A stretch of 10,450 bases of DNA from contig CALYSG010000059.1 of NCBI GenBank assembly GCA_945485605.1, forward strand, positions 1 to 10,450, given 5' to 3'. The notes beneath the pieces were generated by a model. The model did no database searches and was not told the origin of the DNA. It was given only the letters and a program-made list of their open reading frames with translations. Shown here in pieces: positions 1 to 6,634 of this stretch (positions are counted from its first letter, which is position 1; the number at the start of each line of letters is the position of its first letter). The stretch comes from an uncultured Clostridia bacterium. Its GTDB lineage: Bacteria > Bacillota > Clostridia > Oscillospirales > CAG-272. The position numbers and the translations under genes were made by a program.

Positions 1-14
1 CTTGCTTTCGCAAG
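1..14 (-). terminator. Possible terminator stem-loop at the left edge (incomplete view)
   Basis: On the minus strand this is a 5-bp stem (CTTGC/GCAAG) closed by a GAAA tetraloop, 43 bases downstream of the stop codon of the DUF4886 lipoprotein gene. A GNRA-type loop and this position would suit a transcription terminator for the four-gene minus-strand unit. The bases that would carry the U-tract lie outside the window, so this cannot be confirmed. Confidence 0.3.
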
Positions 15-57
15 CGGTCCTTTGCGTATTTCTATTAAGTCTTCGACGTATACTCGA

Positions 58-1566
58 TCACTTCACCGGCACGTATACTCTGACATGGCACGCCGCCTGT
101 GCATAGATCTGTGAAATATCGCTCTTCGGGTTGCTTGCGACATTCCATGCGATATATTTGCAGCCGTTCAGGAATTCCTCGGTTATCACATAATATTCAG
201 AAGAATTCATCGTCGGGCGCGTGCCCGTATACTTCTCATTCTCGGACGGGTAGATCTCGAGCCTGTACTGCCATCCCTTATCGCAGATCACGATGCTTCC
301 CGCGGGCAGATCTTCAATGCTGAATTTCCGCTTCGTACAGACATTCTGCTTGTATGTTCCCGCGGTTTCGACGGGATACGTAACGGTAGCATTCTTTGTG
401 CAATACCAGTAGCCGTTCTCGATATATTCCCAAGTGAGAAGCGAATATTTCGAAAGATCCGTTCCCTTTCCCGCGGCGAGCTTACTGTCTGCCTCGAAGA
501 AATCAGCGGGATTGAGAGTTACCGACGGATCGTCGACGGGCTTTCCTTCACCGCGCTTGCCCTCTGTTATGGCAGATTGCGTGACAGCACCCGGAGTCTT
601 TATCGCCGCTGCGACCGCTTCTCGTGCGACCGCTACCATATCGGGCGAGATCATCGACTCGGAGGGGTTATAAGCCACCGCCTCGGGCGAAAGCCCCGTT
701 ATGGCGCTGAACCATGTCAGCCCCGCTATATACCTTCCTATGTAATAATCAAGGTGATATCCGTCACGTGTGAGCGTATCTCCGAGGAAGGAGGTTCTCG
801 CGTTCTGGACAGAGGTCATGCAGGGTATGATACCCACAAAGCGCTTCTCGGGCTTTATGCACTTTTCAACGCAGTTAAGTATCATATCGTACATCTTCTT
901 CTGACTCTTATCATAATTCGGGAAGGAGCTGTGCGTACTGTCCTGCTGATATGCCCATGTCATATTCCAGAGAAACTTTGCACTCTTCGGTGCTCTCTCC
1001 TCGACAAAATCGACGAGCGAGGTCAATGTCGCACCGTAGCTCGACTCAAATCCGCAGGTCTTCGAGGTCTGCTGGAAGGTGATATAGTCCCATTCCTCGT
1101 CCTTAAGCGCGTCGACAAGCAGATATTTTGCCGTACTATCCCAACTTCCGGAGGTGTTTTTGTAATAAGTATAATTCGGTTTGTTGTTCTTTGCGAAGTC
1201 AAGATGCTGTGCAAGGCTGCATCCGCCGTAATAGAGGTTTCCGAGGACGATATTCTCAACTCCGCCGCTCTTCATTATGTCGTAAAGATATTGCATACAG
1301 TCTGTCGAGAAGCTGTTGCCTATCGCAAGGATCTTAAGAGACTTCGGCGCTGCCGGCGTCTCGGGTGCTTCAGTTCCCGATGTCGTGACGTCACCGGTTG
1401 GTTCACCTGTTGGCTCGCCGCCGGAAGTATTGTCGGATGTCGCTTGTGTATTTTCTGCGGGCCCCGGCGCAGCGGGACCGCAGGACGAGATAAGCATACC
1501 GAACATAATGAGCAATGCGGCTAACGAAATATGATGTTTTTTCATTTTAATACCCTTTTTACGCAT
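58..1566 (-). CDS. DUF4886 (SGNH-hydrolase-like) lipoprotein
   Basis: A predicted surface lipoprotein of 502 residues. The N-terminus has a basic stretch, a hydrophobic core and a lipobox ending in Cys29 (LISSC), so signal peptidase II processing and membrane anchoring are expected. Residues 30-75 are a low-complexity Ser/Thr/Glu/Pro linker containing a GEPT repeat. Residues 77-320 match the DUF4886 family: the block I-like motif ILAIGNSFS (Ser85 as putative nucleophile), TFQQTS near 163-168, and DGYH at 268-271 supplying the Asp-x-x-His pair. An esterase or carbohydrate deacetylase role is inferred from the SGNH fold; the substrate is unknown. Residues 340-502 form an extra C-terminal region I do not recognise. 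It is the last gene of the minus-strand unit, 31 bases after the preceding stop. An ATG at 1545 (residue 8) also has a purine-rich site (AAAGGG) and would give a more typical signal peptide. The ATG at 1566 has GAAAGGGG, so both starts are possible. Confidence 0.87.
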   Translation of the reverse strand: MRKKGIKMKKHHISLAALLIMFGMLISSCGPAAPGPAENTQATSDNTSGGEPTGEPTGDVTTSGTEAPETPAAPKSLKILAIGNSFSTDCMQYLYDIMKSGGVENIVLGNLYYGGCSLAQHLDFAKNNKPNYTYYKNTSGSWDSTAKYLLVDALKDEEWDYITFQQTSKTCGFESSYGATLTSLVDFVEERAPKSAKFLWNMTWAYQQDSTHSSFPNYDKSQKKMYDMILNCVEKCIKPEKRFVGIIPCMTSVQNARTSFLGDTLTRDGYHLDYYIGRYIAGLTWFSAITGLSPEAVAYNPSESMISPDMVAVAREAVAAAIKTPGAVTQSAITEGKRGEGKPVDDPSVTLNPADFFEADSKLAAGKGTDLSKYSLLTWEYIENGYWYCTKNATVTYPVETAGTYKQNVCTKRKFSIEDLPAGSIVICDKGWQYRLEIYPSENEKYTGTRPTMNSSEYYVITEEFLNGCKYIAWNVASNPKSDISQIYAQAACHVRVYVPVK

Positions 1567-1597
1567 ATTAATCCCCTTTCAAAATCATAGTTAGGTT

Positions 1598-2071
1598 TCA
1601 GAGCAGGAATGCCGCACCGGCTTCCGGTAAAAACATTATAACAGCGATAATAAAAGTGAGCGCTATCGAATCAAGAATCAAGCTGATCCCCGACACAATG
1701 ATGCCGGCGATGGCAAGTCCTTTGCCGCTCGAGTTCCACTTCTTGATCCCGAGGACAAGACCGACGATGCTGAGGACAAGCGACAGAATGTTGAACGGAG
1801 TGACGATCGAACATACTAAGCCGGCTATGGCAAGACCGTTGGTCTTCTTCTTCGGCTCCTCATACCGTTCGTTCGCGGGAGTCATGACCGGAGTTCCCTC
1901 AGGCGTCTGTGCGGCGGTCTCCGGCACGGGATTTTCTTCGACGGCATGAGCAGTTTCCGGCTCTGTCACCTGCTCGGTTTCCTGTTTGACGGCATCCTCG
2001 AGTGCCGCACCGCAGTTCGTGCAGAATTTCGCGCCCTCTTCGACCGTCTGATTGCATTTCGGACAGATCAT
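1598..2071 (-). CDS. Zinc-ribbon membrane protein with DUF4190-like hydrophobic half
   Basis: A small membrane protein of 157 residues. The N-terminal zinc ribbon has Cys3-x2-Cys6 and Cys17-x2-Cys20 (CPKC, CTNCG), followed by a Glu/Thr/Pro-rich linker (about 25-75) and two hydrophobic segments (about 80-108 and 118-148). The segments contain the repeated pattern NGLAIAGLV / GKGLAIAGII typical of DUF4190-type proteins. The ribbon is predicted to be cytoplasmic. Function is unknown; such proteins are often annotated only as zinc-ribbon domain-containing. The start is placed at ATG 2071 because GGAGGTAA lies just upstream; an in-frame TTG at 2086 overlaps that site and is unlikely. It is a paralogue of the next gene upstream, which has the same architecture, and is 33 bases from it. 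Confidence 0.85.
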   Translation of the reverse strand: MICPKCNQTVEEGAKFCTNCGAALEDAVKQETEQVTEPETAHAVEENPVPETAAQTPEGTPVMTPANERYEEPKKKTNGLAIAGLVCSIVTPFNILSLVLSIVGLVLGIKKWNSSGKGLAIAGIIVSGISLILDSIALTFIIAVIMFLPEAGAAFLL

Positions 2072-2076
2072 AAAAA

Positions 2077-2084
2077 TTACCTCC
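2077..2084 (-). promoter_or_regulatory. Ribosome binding site that fixes the start at 2071
   Basis: GGAGGTAA on the minus strand, with the GGAGG core 8 bases before ATG 2071. Because it overlaps the alternative in-frame TTG at 2086, it argues for the shorter protein. Confidence 0.8.
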
Positions 2085-2104
2085 AAAAAATATATTTTGC
2101 CCTG

Positions 2105-2632
2105 TCAGAAAAGAAGAAATGATGCAAAGGATTCTTTTATCATCTCATTTATGATACCGGTGATAATACCGAAAATTCCGGTCGTAACAAATCCGAACAT
2201 GAGCAGAACAATGTTTATGACAGCCCCGAGAACTACCATACCCACCGATACCGCCGAAATAACCGTACCGGCGATTGCAAAGCCCTTTCCTTTCATGGTC
2301 GGGTCCTTCTTGAACTGGTTGAGAGCTATTATGGACATAACAAGGGTGGCAATGTGAAGCACGACACCTCCCGCAAGATATCCCACAACACCGGCTGCGG
2401 CAACGGCAAAGCTCACGATTGCGAGAACATTCCATTTCCCAGTCTGCGTCCGGGCCGGTGACGCGGGCGGCACAGTCTTTGTATCACTCTTATCGCTCTG
2501 CTGCGCATCGGGAGCGCTCGCAGCACTCGGCTCCGCCTCGGGATCCGGCTCGACGTTTTTCACCTCGGCACCGCAGTTGGGGCAGAACTTTACGTTTTCG
2601 GGAAGCTCATTCCCGCATTGTTTACAAAACAC
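2105..2632 (-). CDS. Zinc-ribbon membrane protein, DUF4190-like (paralogue of neighbour)
   Basis: A 175-residue protein with an N-terminal zinc ribbon (Cys3-x2-Cys6, Cys17-x2-Cys20: CKQCG, CPNCG), an Ala/Ser/Pro/Asp-rich linker (about 24-65), then a hydrophobic half. That half has segments at about 68-104 and 118-163 separated by the basic loop NQFKKDPTMKGKG. The GKGFAIAGTVIS pattern links it to DUF4190-type membrane proteins. It probably sits in the cytoplasmic membrane with the ribbon inside; the function is not known. The start is GTG at 2632 with AAAGGAGG 7 bases upstream, a strong site, and it gives the zinc ribbon the normal position at the extreme N-terminus. It begins 17 bases after the stop of the methyltransferase gene, so the two are very likely cotranscribed. 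Confidence 0.85.
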   Translation of the reverse strand: MFCKQCGNELPENVKFCPNCGAEVKNVEPDPEAEPSAASAPDAQQSDKSDTKTVPPASPARTQTGKWNVLAIVSFAVAAAGVVGYLAGGVVLHIATLVMSIIALNQFKKDPTMKGKGFAIAGTVISAVSVGMVVLGAVINIVLLMFGFVTTGIFGIITGIINEMIKESFASFLLF

Positions 2633-2649
2633 TGATATTCCTCCTTTTT

Positions 2650-3798
2650 TCAGAACTTCTTATTACCCGTTCTATCGGGATTTTTGAAATACTGATATAA
2701 ATTACACGGTATCATACCGTTATATAACTTCCTCACCTTGTCTGCCTTGGCACCGTAGAAACGCTCAAAAGACGGATAGGATGACAGAATGTATATCTGC
2801 CACGGAGAAAGCGCAGAGAAAGCTTTTCCGACCTCACGATAAAGGCTCTCGACCTCAGATGAGGTCATCATTCTCTCACCGTAAGGCGGATTGCAGATCA
2901 CGGTCCCGCGCCTGTCGACCGGCTTTTTTATTTTTCTCGCGTCGGCTTCAAAGAATTTTATCCTCGAATCCACACCGGCTCTCTTTGCGTTCTCACGGGC
3001 AAATTCAAGCACACGTGCGTCGGTATCGCTTCCGTAAGCCTCAAACGCCGTGGCGTCGTCGACAGCGTCACGAGCCTCTGTTCTCGCGGCGTCCCATATC
3101 CCCGGCGGCAAAAAGGCATAAGCCTCACCTGCGAAAGCCCGGTTCATTCCGGGCGCACGGTGCGTCATTATCATCGACGCCTCGATCGGTATCGTACCCG
3201 AACCGCAGAAGGGGTCCCAGAGCAGGACGTTTTCTCTCGGTCTTGAGTTCAGCACGAGAGCCGCCGCAAGTGTCTCACGCAAGGGTGCCGCGCCCGCCGC
3301 GGGACGGTATCCGCGCTTATGAAGTCCCATACCCGAGAGATCGAGCATAACCGTCACAAGATCGCGAAGTATGAAAAATTCTATCTGATAGGTTATGCCG
3401 GTCTCCTCAAACCATTTTATGCCGTATTTTGACGACAGGCGATCCACTATCGCCTTTTTCATTATGCTCTGGCAGTCGGACACCGAGAAAAGCGTGCTCT
3501 TCACCGAATGTCCCCGCACCGGAAAGGCATCGTTTCTGCCTATGTAATCCTCCCATGGCAGAGACTTCGTCGCGTCGAAGAGCTCGGTGAAGGTCCTCGC
3601 TTCAAACGATCCGACCTTCAATAGCACACGCTCGGCACAGCGCAGGTTTACATTCGCCCTTGCGGCATCGGCGGCATCCCCCTCAAAGGTCACTCTTCCG
3701 TCGATAGTCTCAAGCCGGCGGCAACCGAGCGCATCGATCTCCTCGCCGAGGAAGCGCTCGAGCCCGAACATACAGGTCGCAACAAGTTGTACTTTCAT
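2650..3798 (-). CDS. THUMP-domain class I SAM-dependent rRNA methyltransferase (RlmL/YpsC type)
   Basis: A predicted cytoplasmic methyltransferase of 382 residues that transfers a methyl group from S-adenosylmethionine to a base in RNA. The family (COG0116) includes the m2G2445-forming N-terminal half of E. coli RlmKL and B. subtilis YpsC. The N-terminus (KVQLVATCMFGLERFLGEE) is typical. A THUMP RNA-binding region covers about 45-155, followed by GMGLHKRGYRP and LRETLAAALV. The Rossmann-fold domain has motif I DPFCGSGT at 195-202, an acidic SAM-ribose site at GSD255-257, and the catalytic NPPYGER at 303-309, which is characteristic of exocyclic-amine (guanine N2) methylation. Length is as expected for the single-domain form. 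An in-frame ATG at 3879 would add 27 residues, but it lies upstream of the promoter at 3830-3858; ATG 3798, preceded by CGGGG, fits the family N-terminus. It is the first gene of the minus-strand unit. Confidence 0.93.
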   Translation of the reverse strand: MKVQLVATCMFGLERFLGEEIDALGCRRLETIDGRVTFEGDAADAARANVNLRCAERVLLKVGSFEARTFTELFDATKSLPWEDYIGRNDAFPVRGHSVKSTLFSVSDCQSIMKKAIVDRLSSKYGIKWFEETGITYQIEFFILRDLVTVMLDLSGMGLHKRGYRPAAGAAPLRETLAAALVLNSRPRENVLLWDPFCGSGTIPIEASMIMTHRAPGMNRAFAGEAYAFLPPGIWDAARTEARDAVDDATAFEAYGSDTDARVLEFARENAKRAGVDSRIKFFEADARKIKKPVDRRGTVICNPPYGERMMTSSEVESLYREVGKAFSALSPWQIYILSSYPSFERFYGAKADKVRKLYNGMIPCNLYQYFKNPDRTGNKKF

Positions 3799-3829
3799 CA
3801 GAAACCCCGAATGACTTGTAATTATGATG

Positions 3830-3858
3830 ATTATAACACACTTCCGTGATTTTTTCAA
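3830..3858 (-). promoter_or_regulatory. Sigma-A-type promoter of the minus-strand methyltransferase unit
   Basis: On the minus strand the -35 box TTGAAA (3858-3853) and a perfect -10 box TATAAT (3835-3830) are separated by 17 bases. Transcription would begin near 3823, leaving a leader of about 25 bases before ATG 3798. This position rules out the upstream in-frame ATG at 3879. Confidence 0.82.
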
Positions 3859-3866
3859 CGATAATA

Positions 3867-3895
3867 TTGAAATATGCACCGTAATATGATAAAAT
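3867..3895 (+). promoter_or_regulatory. Sigma-A-type promoter of the GH123-like gene
   Basis: TTGAAA (3867-3872) and TAAAAT (3890-3895) are separated by 17 bases; an alternative TATGAT at 3885 is too close to the -35. The start of transcription is predicted near 3902, giving a leader of about 35 bases. The -35 box lies only 8 bases from the -35 of the opposing promoter. Confidence 0.72.
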
Positions 3896-3924
3896 CAACG
3901 GGAACATAACCGAAAATATTACGG
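3879..3924. repeat. 9-bp perfect inverted repeat flanking the start of transcription
   Basis: The left arm CCGTAATAT (3879-3887) and right arm ATATTACGG (3916-3924) are exact reverse complements, 28 bases apart. The left arm touches the -10 region and the right arm runs into the ribosome binding site (CGGAGG) of the GH123-like gene. Because the predicted transcript begins near 3902 it would contain only the right arm, so the symmetry would act at the DNA level, for example as an operator. This is inference; it may be chance in AT-rich DNA. Confidence 0.35.
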
Positions 3925-3936
3925 AGGAACAAGAAA

Positions 3937-5592
3937 ATGACCGAAACGATACTCGTATCATCTCTTGAAAAATGCTTTCCGGATCAAAAGATCGCGGACT
4001 TTCACGCGCTCACGCACCTGTCGGTGATGAAGAACGAGCGCTTTTCGGTTCAGCTGCTCGCAAGAGCCTCGGGCGAGGACGCCCCGCACCGCGCCTTTTT
4101 AAAGCTCGATGTAGTCGGCTCCCCCTGCACTTTCTCTGTGCGCACGGTTGAGTGCCTGCCTTCACTTATGCCCTGCTACCCCGGCAAGTACGACGACAAT
4201 TACCTCCGCACCGAAAAAGGTCTTTATCCCGACCTTCTGCTTCCGCTCGGAAACGGCAACAGAGTTCCTGTCGTAAGGGACGAGGCAAGGGCTTACTTTA
4301 TCACCTTTGAACCGGACGGCGAGGTGAGCGGCGATTTCACGCTTACCTTCACCCTCACCGACGAGTCGGGCGGGATAAACGCAAAAGAGGAGCTTAGCCT
4401 CGAAATTATCGACGCAAGCCTTCCCGAGCAGGAAATAAAGGTCACACAGTGGTTCCACGGCGACTGCGTGGCGCAGTATCACTGCTGCGAGGTATTCTCA
4501 CGGAGATGGTGGAGCCTCACCGAGAACTACATAAAAACAGCGGTCAGAAACGGGATAAACACGATACTTACCCCTGTATTCACACCTCCGCTCGACACCG
4601 CGCCGGGCAACGAAAGGCTCACCGTACAGCTCGTGGGAGTTGAGACCGACGGGCTCGGAAACTATACGTTTGACTTTAAGAATCTCGCTAAATGGATAAA
4701 AATGTGCGACAGGTGCGGCGTAAAGTTTCTCGAGATATCGCATCTCTTTACCCAGTGGGGAGCCGCGCACGCACCGAAGGTCATGGCGACACTGAACGGC
4801 GAATACAGGCGGATCTTCGGCTGGGAGACCGAGGCTGACGGTATTGAATATTCGCACTTTCTGAGGACCTTTATCGCCGAATTCAAAAAATATATGAAAT
4901 CCCGCGGCGACCTTGACCGTTGCCTTTTCCATATTTCGGACGAACCGAATATCAAGGTGATCGAGCAGTATAAACGTTCCCGAGCGGTCGTTGCGGACCT
5001 TCTTGCCGACTGTAATGTGATCGACGCCCTCTCGAATCTGGAATTTTACGAATCGGGGCTGATAAAAACGCCGATCCCCGCGAACAACCGCATAAAGCCC
5101 TTCCTTGACGCGAAAGTCGAAGGTCTCTGGACCTATTACTGCTGCAGCCAGTCGGTCGGAGTCAGCAACCGCTTCTTTGCCATGCCGTCCTGCCGCACCC
5201 GTTGCATCGGTGCGCAGTTCTTCAAGTACGACATAGCCGGCTTCCTCCAGTGGGGCTACAACTTCTACAATTCGCAATTTTCACTCTCACAGGTGAACCC
5301 CTACCTTGACACGACCGGCAACTATTTCGCGCCTTCGGGCGATGCCTTCTCGGTCTATCCCGCCCCCGACGGAGCATACGAATCACTGAGACTCGTAGTC
5401 TTCCACGAAGCGCTCGAGGATCTCTCGGCGTTCTCTCTCTGTGCCTCGCTGATCGGAAAAGACGAAACAGTGAAGGTCATAGAGGACTTGACCGGCGAAA
5501 TTTCCTTCGACAGGTGCGCACACAGCTCCGAAGAGGTCCTCGCGGTGCGTGAGAATATCAATCTTCTTATAAAATCAAACCTGAAAAAGTGA
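3937..5592 (+). CDS. GH123-like glycoside hydrolase (DUF4091 domain)
   Basis: A 551-residue protein with no signal peptide, so probably cytoplasmic. Residues 1-165 look like a beta-rich N-terminal domain. From about 170 the sequence follows the DUF4091/GH123 catalytic barrel: QWFHGDC (171-177), NGINTILTPVF (205-215), FLEISHLFTQWG (264-275), then FHISDEP (331-337) and the C-terminal GFLQWGYNFYNS (435-446). GH123 enzymes are beta-N-acetylgalactosaminidases using an adjacent Asp-Glu pair in substrate-assisted catalysis; Asp335-Glu336 is the obvious counterpart. The family match is confident, the exact sugar is not. The start ATG has CGGAGG 8 bases upstream and a clear promoter. Its stop overlaps the next gene's GTG by 4 bases (GTGA), indicating translational coupling. 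Confidence 0.85.
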   Translation: MTETILVSSLEKCFPDQKIADFHALTHLSVMKNERFSVQLLARASGEDAPHRAFLKLDVVGSPCTFSVRTVECLPSLMPCYPGKYDDNYLRTEKGLYPDLLLPLGNGNRVPVVRDEARAYFITFEPDGEVSGDFTLTFTLTDESGGINAKEELSLEIIDASLPEQEIKVTQWFHGDCVAQYHCCEVFSRRWWSLTENYIKTAVRNGINTILTPVFTPPLDTAPGNERLTVQLVGVETDGLGNYTFDFKNLAKWIKMCDRCGVKFLEISHLFTQWGAAHAPKVMATLNGEYRRIFGWETEADGIEYSHFLRTFIAEFKKYMKSRGDLDRCLFHISDEPNIKVIEQYKRSRAVVADLLADCNVIDALSNLEFYESGLIKTPIPANNRIKPFLDAKVEGLWTYYCCSQSVGVSNRFFAMPSCRTRCIGAQFFKYDIAGFLQWGYNFYNSQFSLSQVNPYLDTTGNYFAPSGDAFSVYPAPDGAYESLRLVVFHEALEDLSAFSLCASLIGKDETVKVIEDLTGEISFDRCAHSSEEVLAVRENINLLIKSNLKK

Positions 5593-6314
5593 ACGACGAA
5601 CGATTCAGCGAGGCAATAACCGCCGCCGCGCGTGACGGGGGAATAGGAACGCTCGGAGAAAAAACTCTTCACGCCGTTCTTAAATACTACATTGAACCCG
5701 ACCCGTATTTCCACGAGGTCGGCATATGCGGCAAGGTTGCCGACATCTACAACGAAAACGGCATAACGGAGATCCAGACGCGTAGCCTTGAACGCCTGAT
5801 AAAAAAGCTGCCTCCCCTTCTCGAAAAGGAGAAGGTAACGGTAGTCCTTCCGCTTCCGTACCGAAAATGGATCGCATGGATAGATCCCGCGACGGGCGAG
5901 ATAAGAGGTCGGCGCCGCAGTCCGAAGACCGGGAGCATCTTCGATTCACTTTTTGAGCTCGGAAAACTGAAAAAATTCGTCCGCAACGAAAATTTTTCGG
6001 TTAAGATAATGCTGATAGATATGGAGGAGCACAGGAACCTTGACGGCTGGGGTAACGGCGGCAAGCGCGGCTCGAGCCGCAACGAGCGCTTCCCGCTTCG
6101 GCTCGAAAGCGAGACAGACCTCAAAAGATCCGAAGATTACGGAGTCTTTCTGCCCGAAAGCCTTTCCTCAACCTTCACAATAAAGGAATACGCGAAGGCG
6201 GCAAGGATCAATTACCGTCGCGCATCCGCGGGAGTTGCCCTTCTGCGTGAAGCAGGGATAGTCACCCTCTGCGGCAAGCGCGGAAGAGAAAACCTTCTGA
6301 CCTTTGAAAAATAA
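5589..6314 (+). CDS. Conserved hypothetical protein, probable PD-(D/E)XK nuclease fold with C-terminal winged-helix-like region
   Basis: A soluble 241-residue protein; I recognise it only as a conserved, unnamed type found in Clostridia. The N-terminal half has the order expected of a restriction-endonuclease-like core: a helix with GEKTLH (Glu24), a strand with GKVADIYN (Asp52), a strand with TEIQTR (Glu61-x-Gln63), the helix SLERLIKKLPPLLEK, then the strand VTVVLPL. Asp...Glu-x-Gln is a known variant of the PD-(D/E)XK active site (for example BglII). The middle carries Trp/Arg-rich motifs (YRKWIAWIDP, RRRSPKTG, RNLDGWGNGGKRGS at 149-162). Residues about 195-241 (TIKEYAKAARINYRRASAGVALLREAG...) resemble a winged helix for DNA binding. 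Nuclease activity is inference. The GTG start overlaps the upstream stop (GTGA) and lacks a good ribosome binding site, so translation probably depends on coupling. A palindromic terminator follows 2 bases after the stop. Confidence 0.7.
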   Translation: MNDERFSEAITAAARDGGIGTLGEKTLHAVLKYYIEPDPYFHEVGICGKVADIYNENGITEIQTRSLERLIKKLPPLLEKEKVTVVLPLPYRKWIAWIDPATGEIRGRRRSPKTGSIFDSLFELGKLKKFVRNENFSVKIMLIDMEEHRNLDGWGNGGKRGSSRNERFPLRLESETDLKRSEDYGVFLPESLSSTFTIKEYAKAARINYRRASAGVALLREAGIVTLCGKRGRENLLTFEK

Positions 6315-6316
6315 GA

Positions 6317-6350
6317 ACCCGGGACTGCAGTCCCGGGTCCTTTTATTTTG
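6317..6350. terminator. Bidirectional rho-independent terminator
   Basis: Bases 6317-6338 form a perfect 22-base palindrome centred on CTGCAG and flanked by CCCGGG arms. It is followed on the plus strand by CCTTTTATTTTG, and on the minus strand by TTCTTATTTTTC. It sits between the convergent hypothetical gene (stop 6314) and the rubredoxin gene (stop 6367), so it can end both transcripts. Confidence 0.9.
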
Positions 6351-6366
6351 TCCCGACGTCAAAAGA

Positions 6367-6558
6367 TCATTTGTCAAGTGTCGGTTTCGTATCCTCGACT
6401 TCCGATGCCTCGAAGTCCTCTTTTGACGCTCCGCAAAGCGGGCATACCCAGTCGGCAGGCAGATCCTCGAATTCGGTTCCCGGCTCGATTCCGTTATCCG
6501 GGTCTCCCTCCTTGGGATTGTATTCGTATCCGCACAGCTCGCAGACGTACAGTTTCAT
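6367..6558 (-). CDS. Rubredoxin
   Basis: A small cytoplasmic iron protein of 63 residues that carries single electrons, in anaerobes commonly to peroxide- or oxygen-reducing partners such as rubrerythrin or flavodiiron proteins. The Fe(SCys)4 ligands are Cys6-x2-Cys9 in VCELCGYEYNP and Cys39-x2-Cys42 in DWVCPLCGASKEDF, both textbook rubredoxin knuckles. The core of about 53 residues is followed by an extra acidic tail (EVEDTKPTLDK). The start ATG has GGGAGG 8 bases upstream. It is transcribed alone from its own consensus promoter (6606-6634) and ends at the shared palindromic terminator. No electron-transfer partner is encoded next to it. Confidence 0.97.
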   Translation of the reverse strand: MKLYVCELCGYEYNPKEGDPDNGIEPGTEFEDLPADWVCPLCGASKEDFEASEVEDTKPTLDK

Positions 6559-6605
6559 CGGCTTACCTCCCTTCCCGAAAACTTTATTATAAAAAATGCT
6601 TTATT

Positions 6606-6634
6606 ATGATAATGCAAACAGCCCCTTATGTCAA
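6606..6634 (-). promoter_or_regulatory. Sigma-A-type promoter of the rubredoxin gene
   Basis: On the minus strand a perfect -35 TTGACA (6634-6629) lies 17 bases from the -10 TATCAT (6611-6606). Transcription should start near 6599, about 40 bases before the ATG. The -35 box is inside a stem-loop (6622-6638). Confidence 0.8.

Noticed and set aside
577..1524. Long open frame on the plus strand opposite the DUF4886 lipoprotein gene (315 codons)
   Set aside because: It is rich in Arg/Cys/Ser, has no recognisable domain or ribosome binding site, and lies entirely antisense to a clearly real gene.
2072..2086. TTG start for the shorter zinc-ribbon protein
   Set aside because: The TTG overlaps the GGAGG ribosome binding site of the ATG at 2071, and the zinc ribbon normally starts at the N-terminus.
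3799..3879. N-terminal extension of the methyltransferase to ATG 3879
   Set aside because: The extra 27 residues do not match the family, and the start would lie upstream of the TTGAAA-17-TATAAT promoter.
4498..5277. Minus-strand open frame of 259 codons opposite the GH123-like gene
   Set aside because: No family resemblance; composition is that of a shadow frame of a GC-rich-third-position gene on the other strand.
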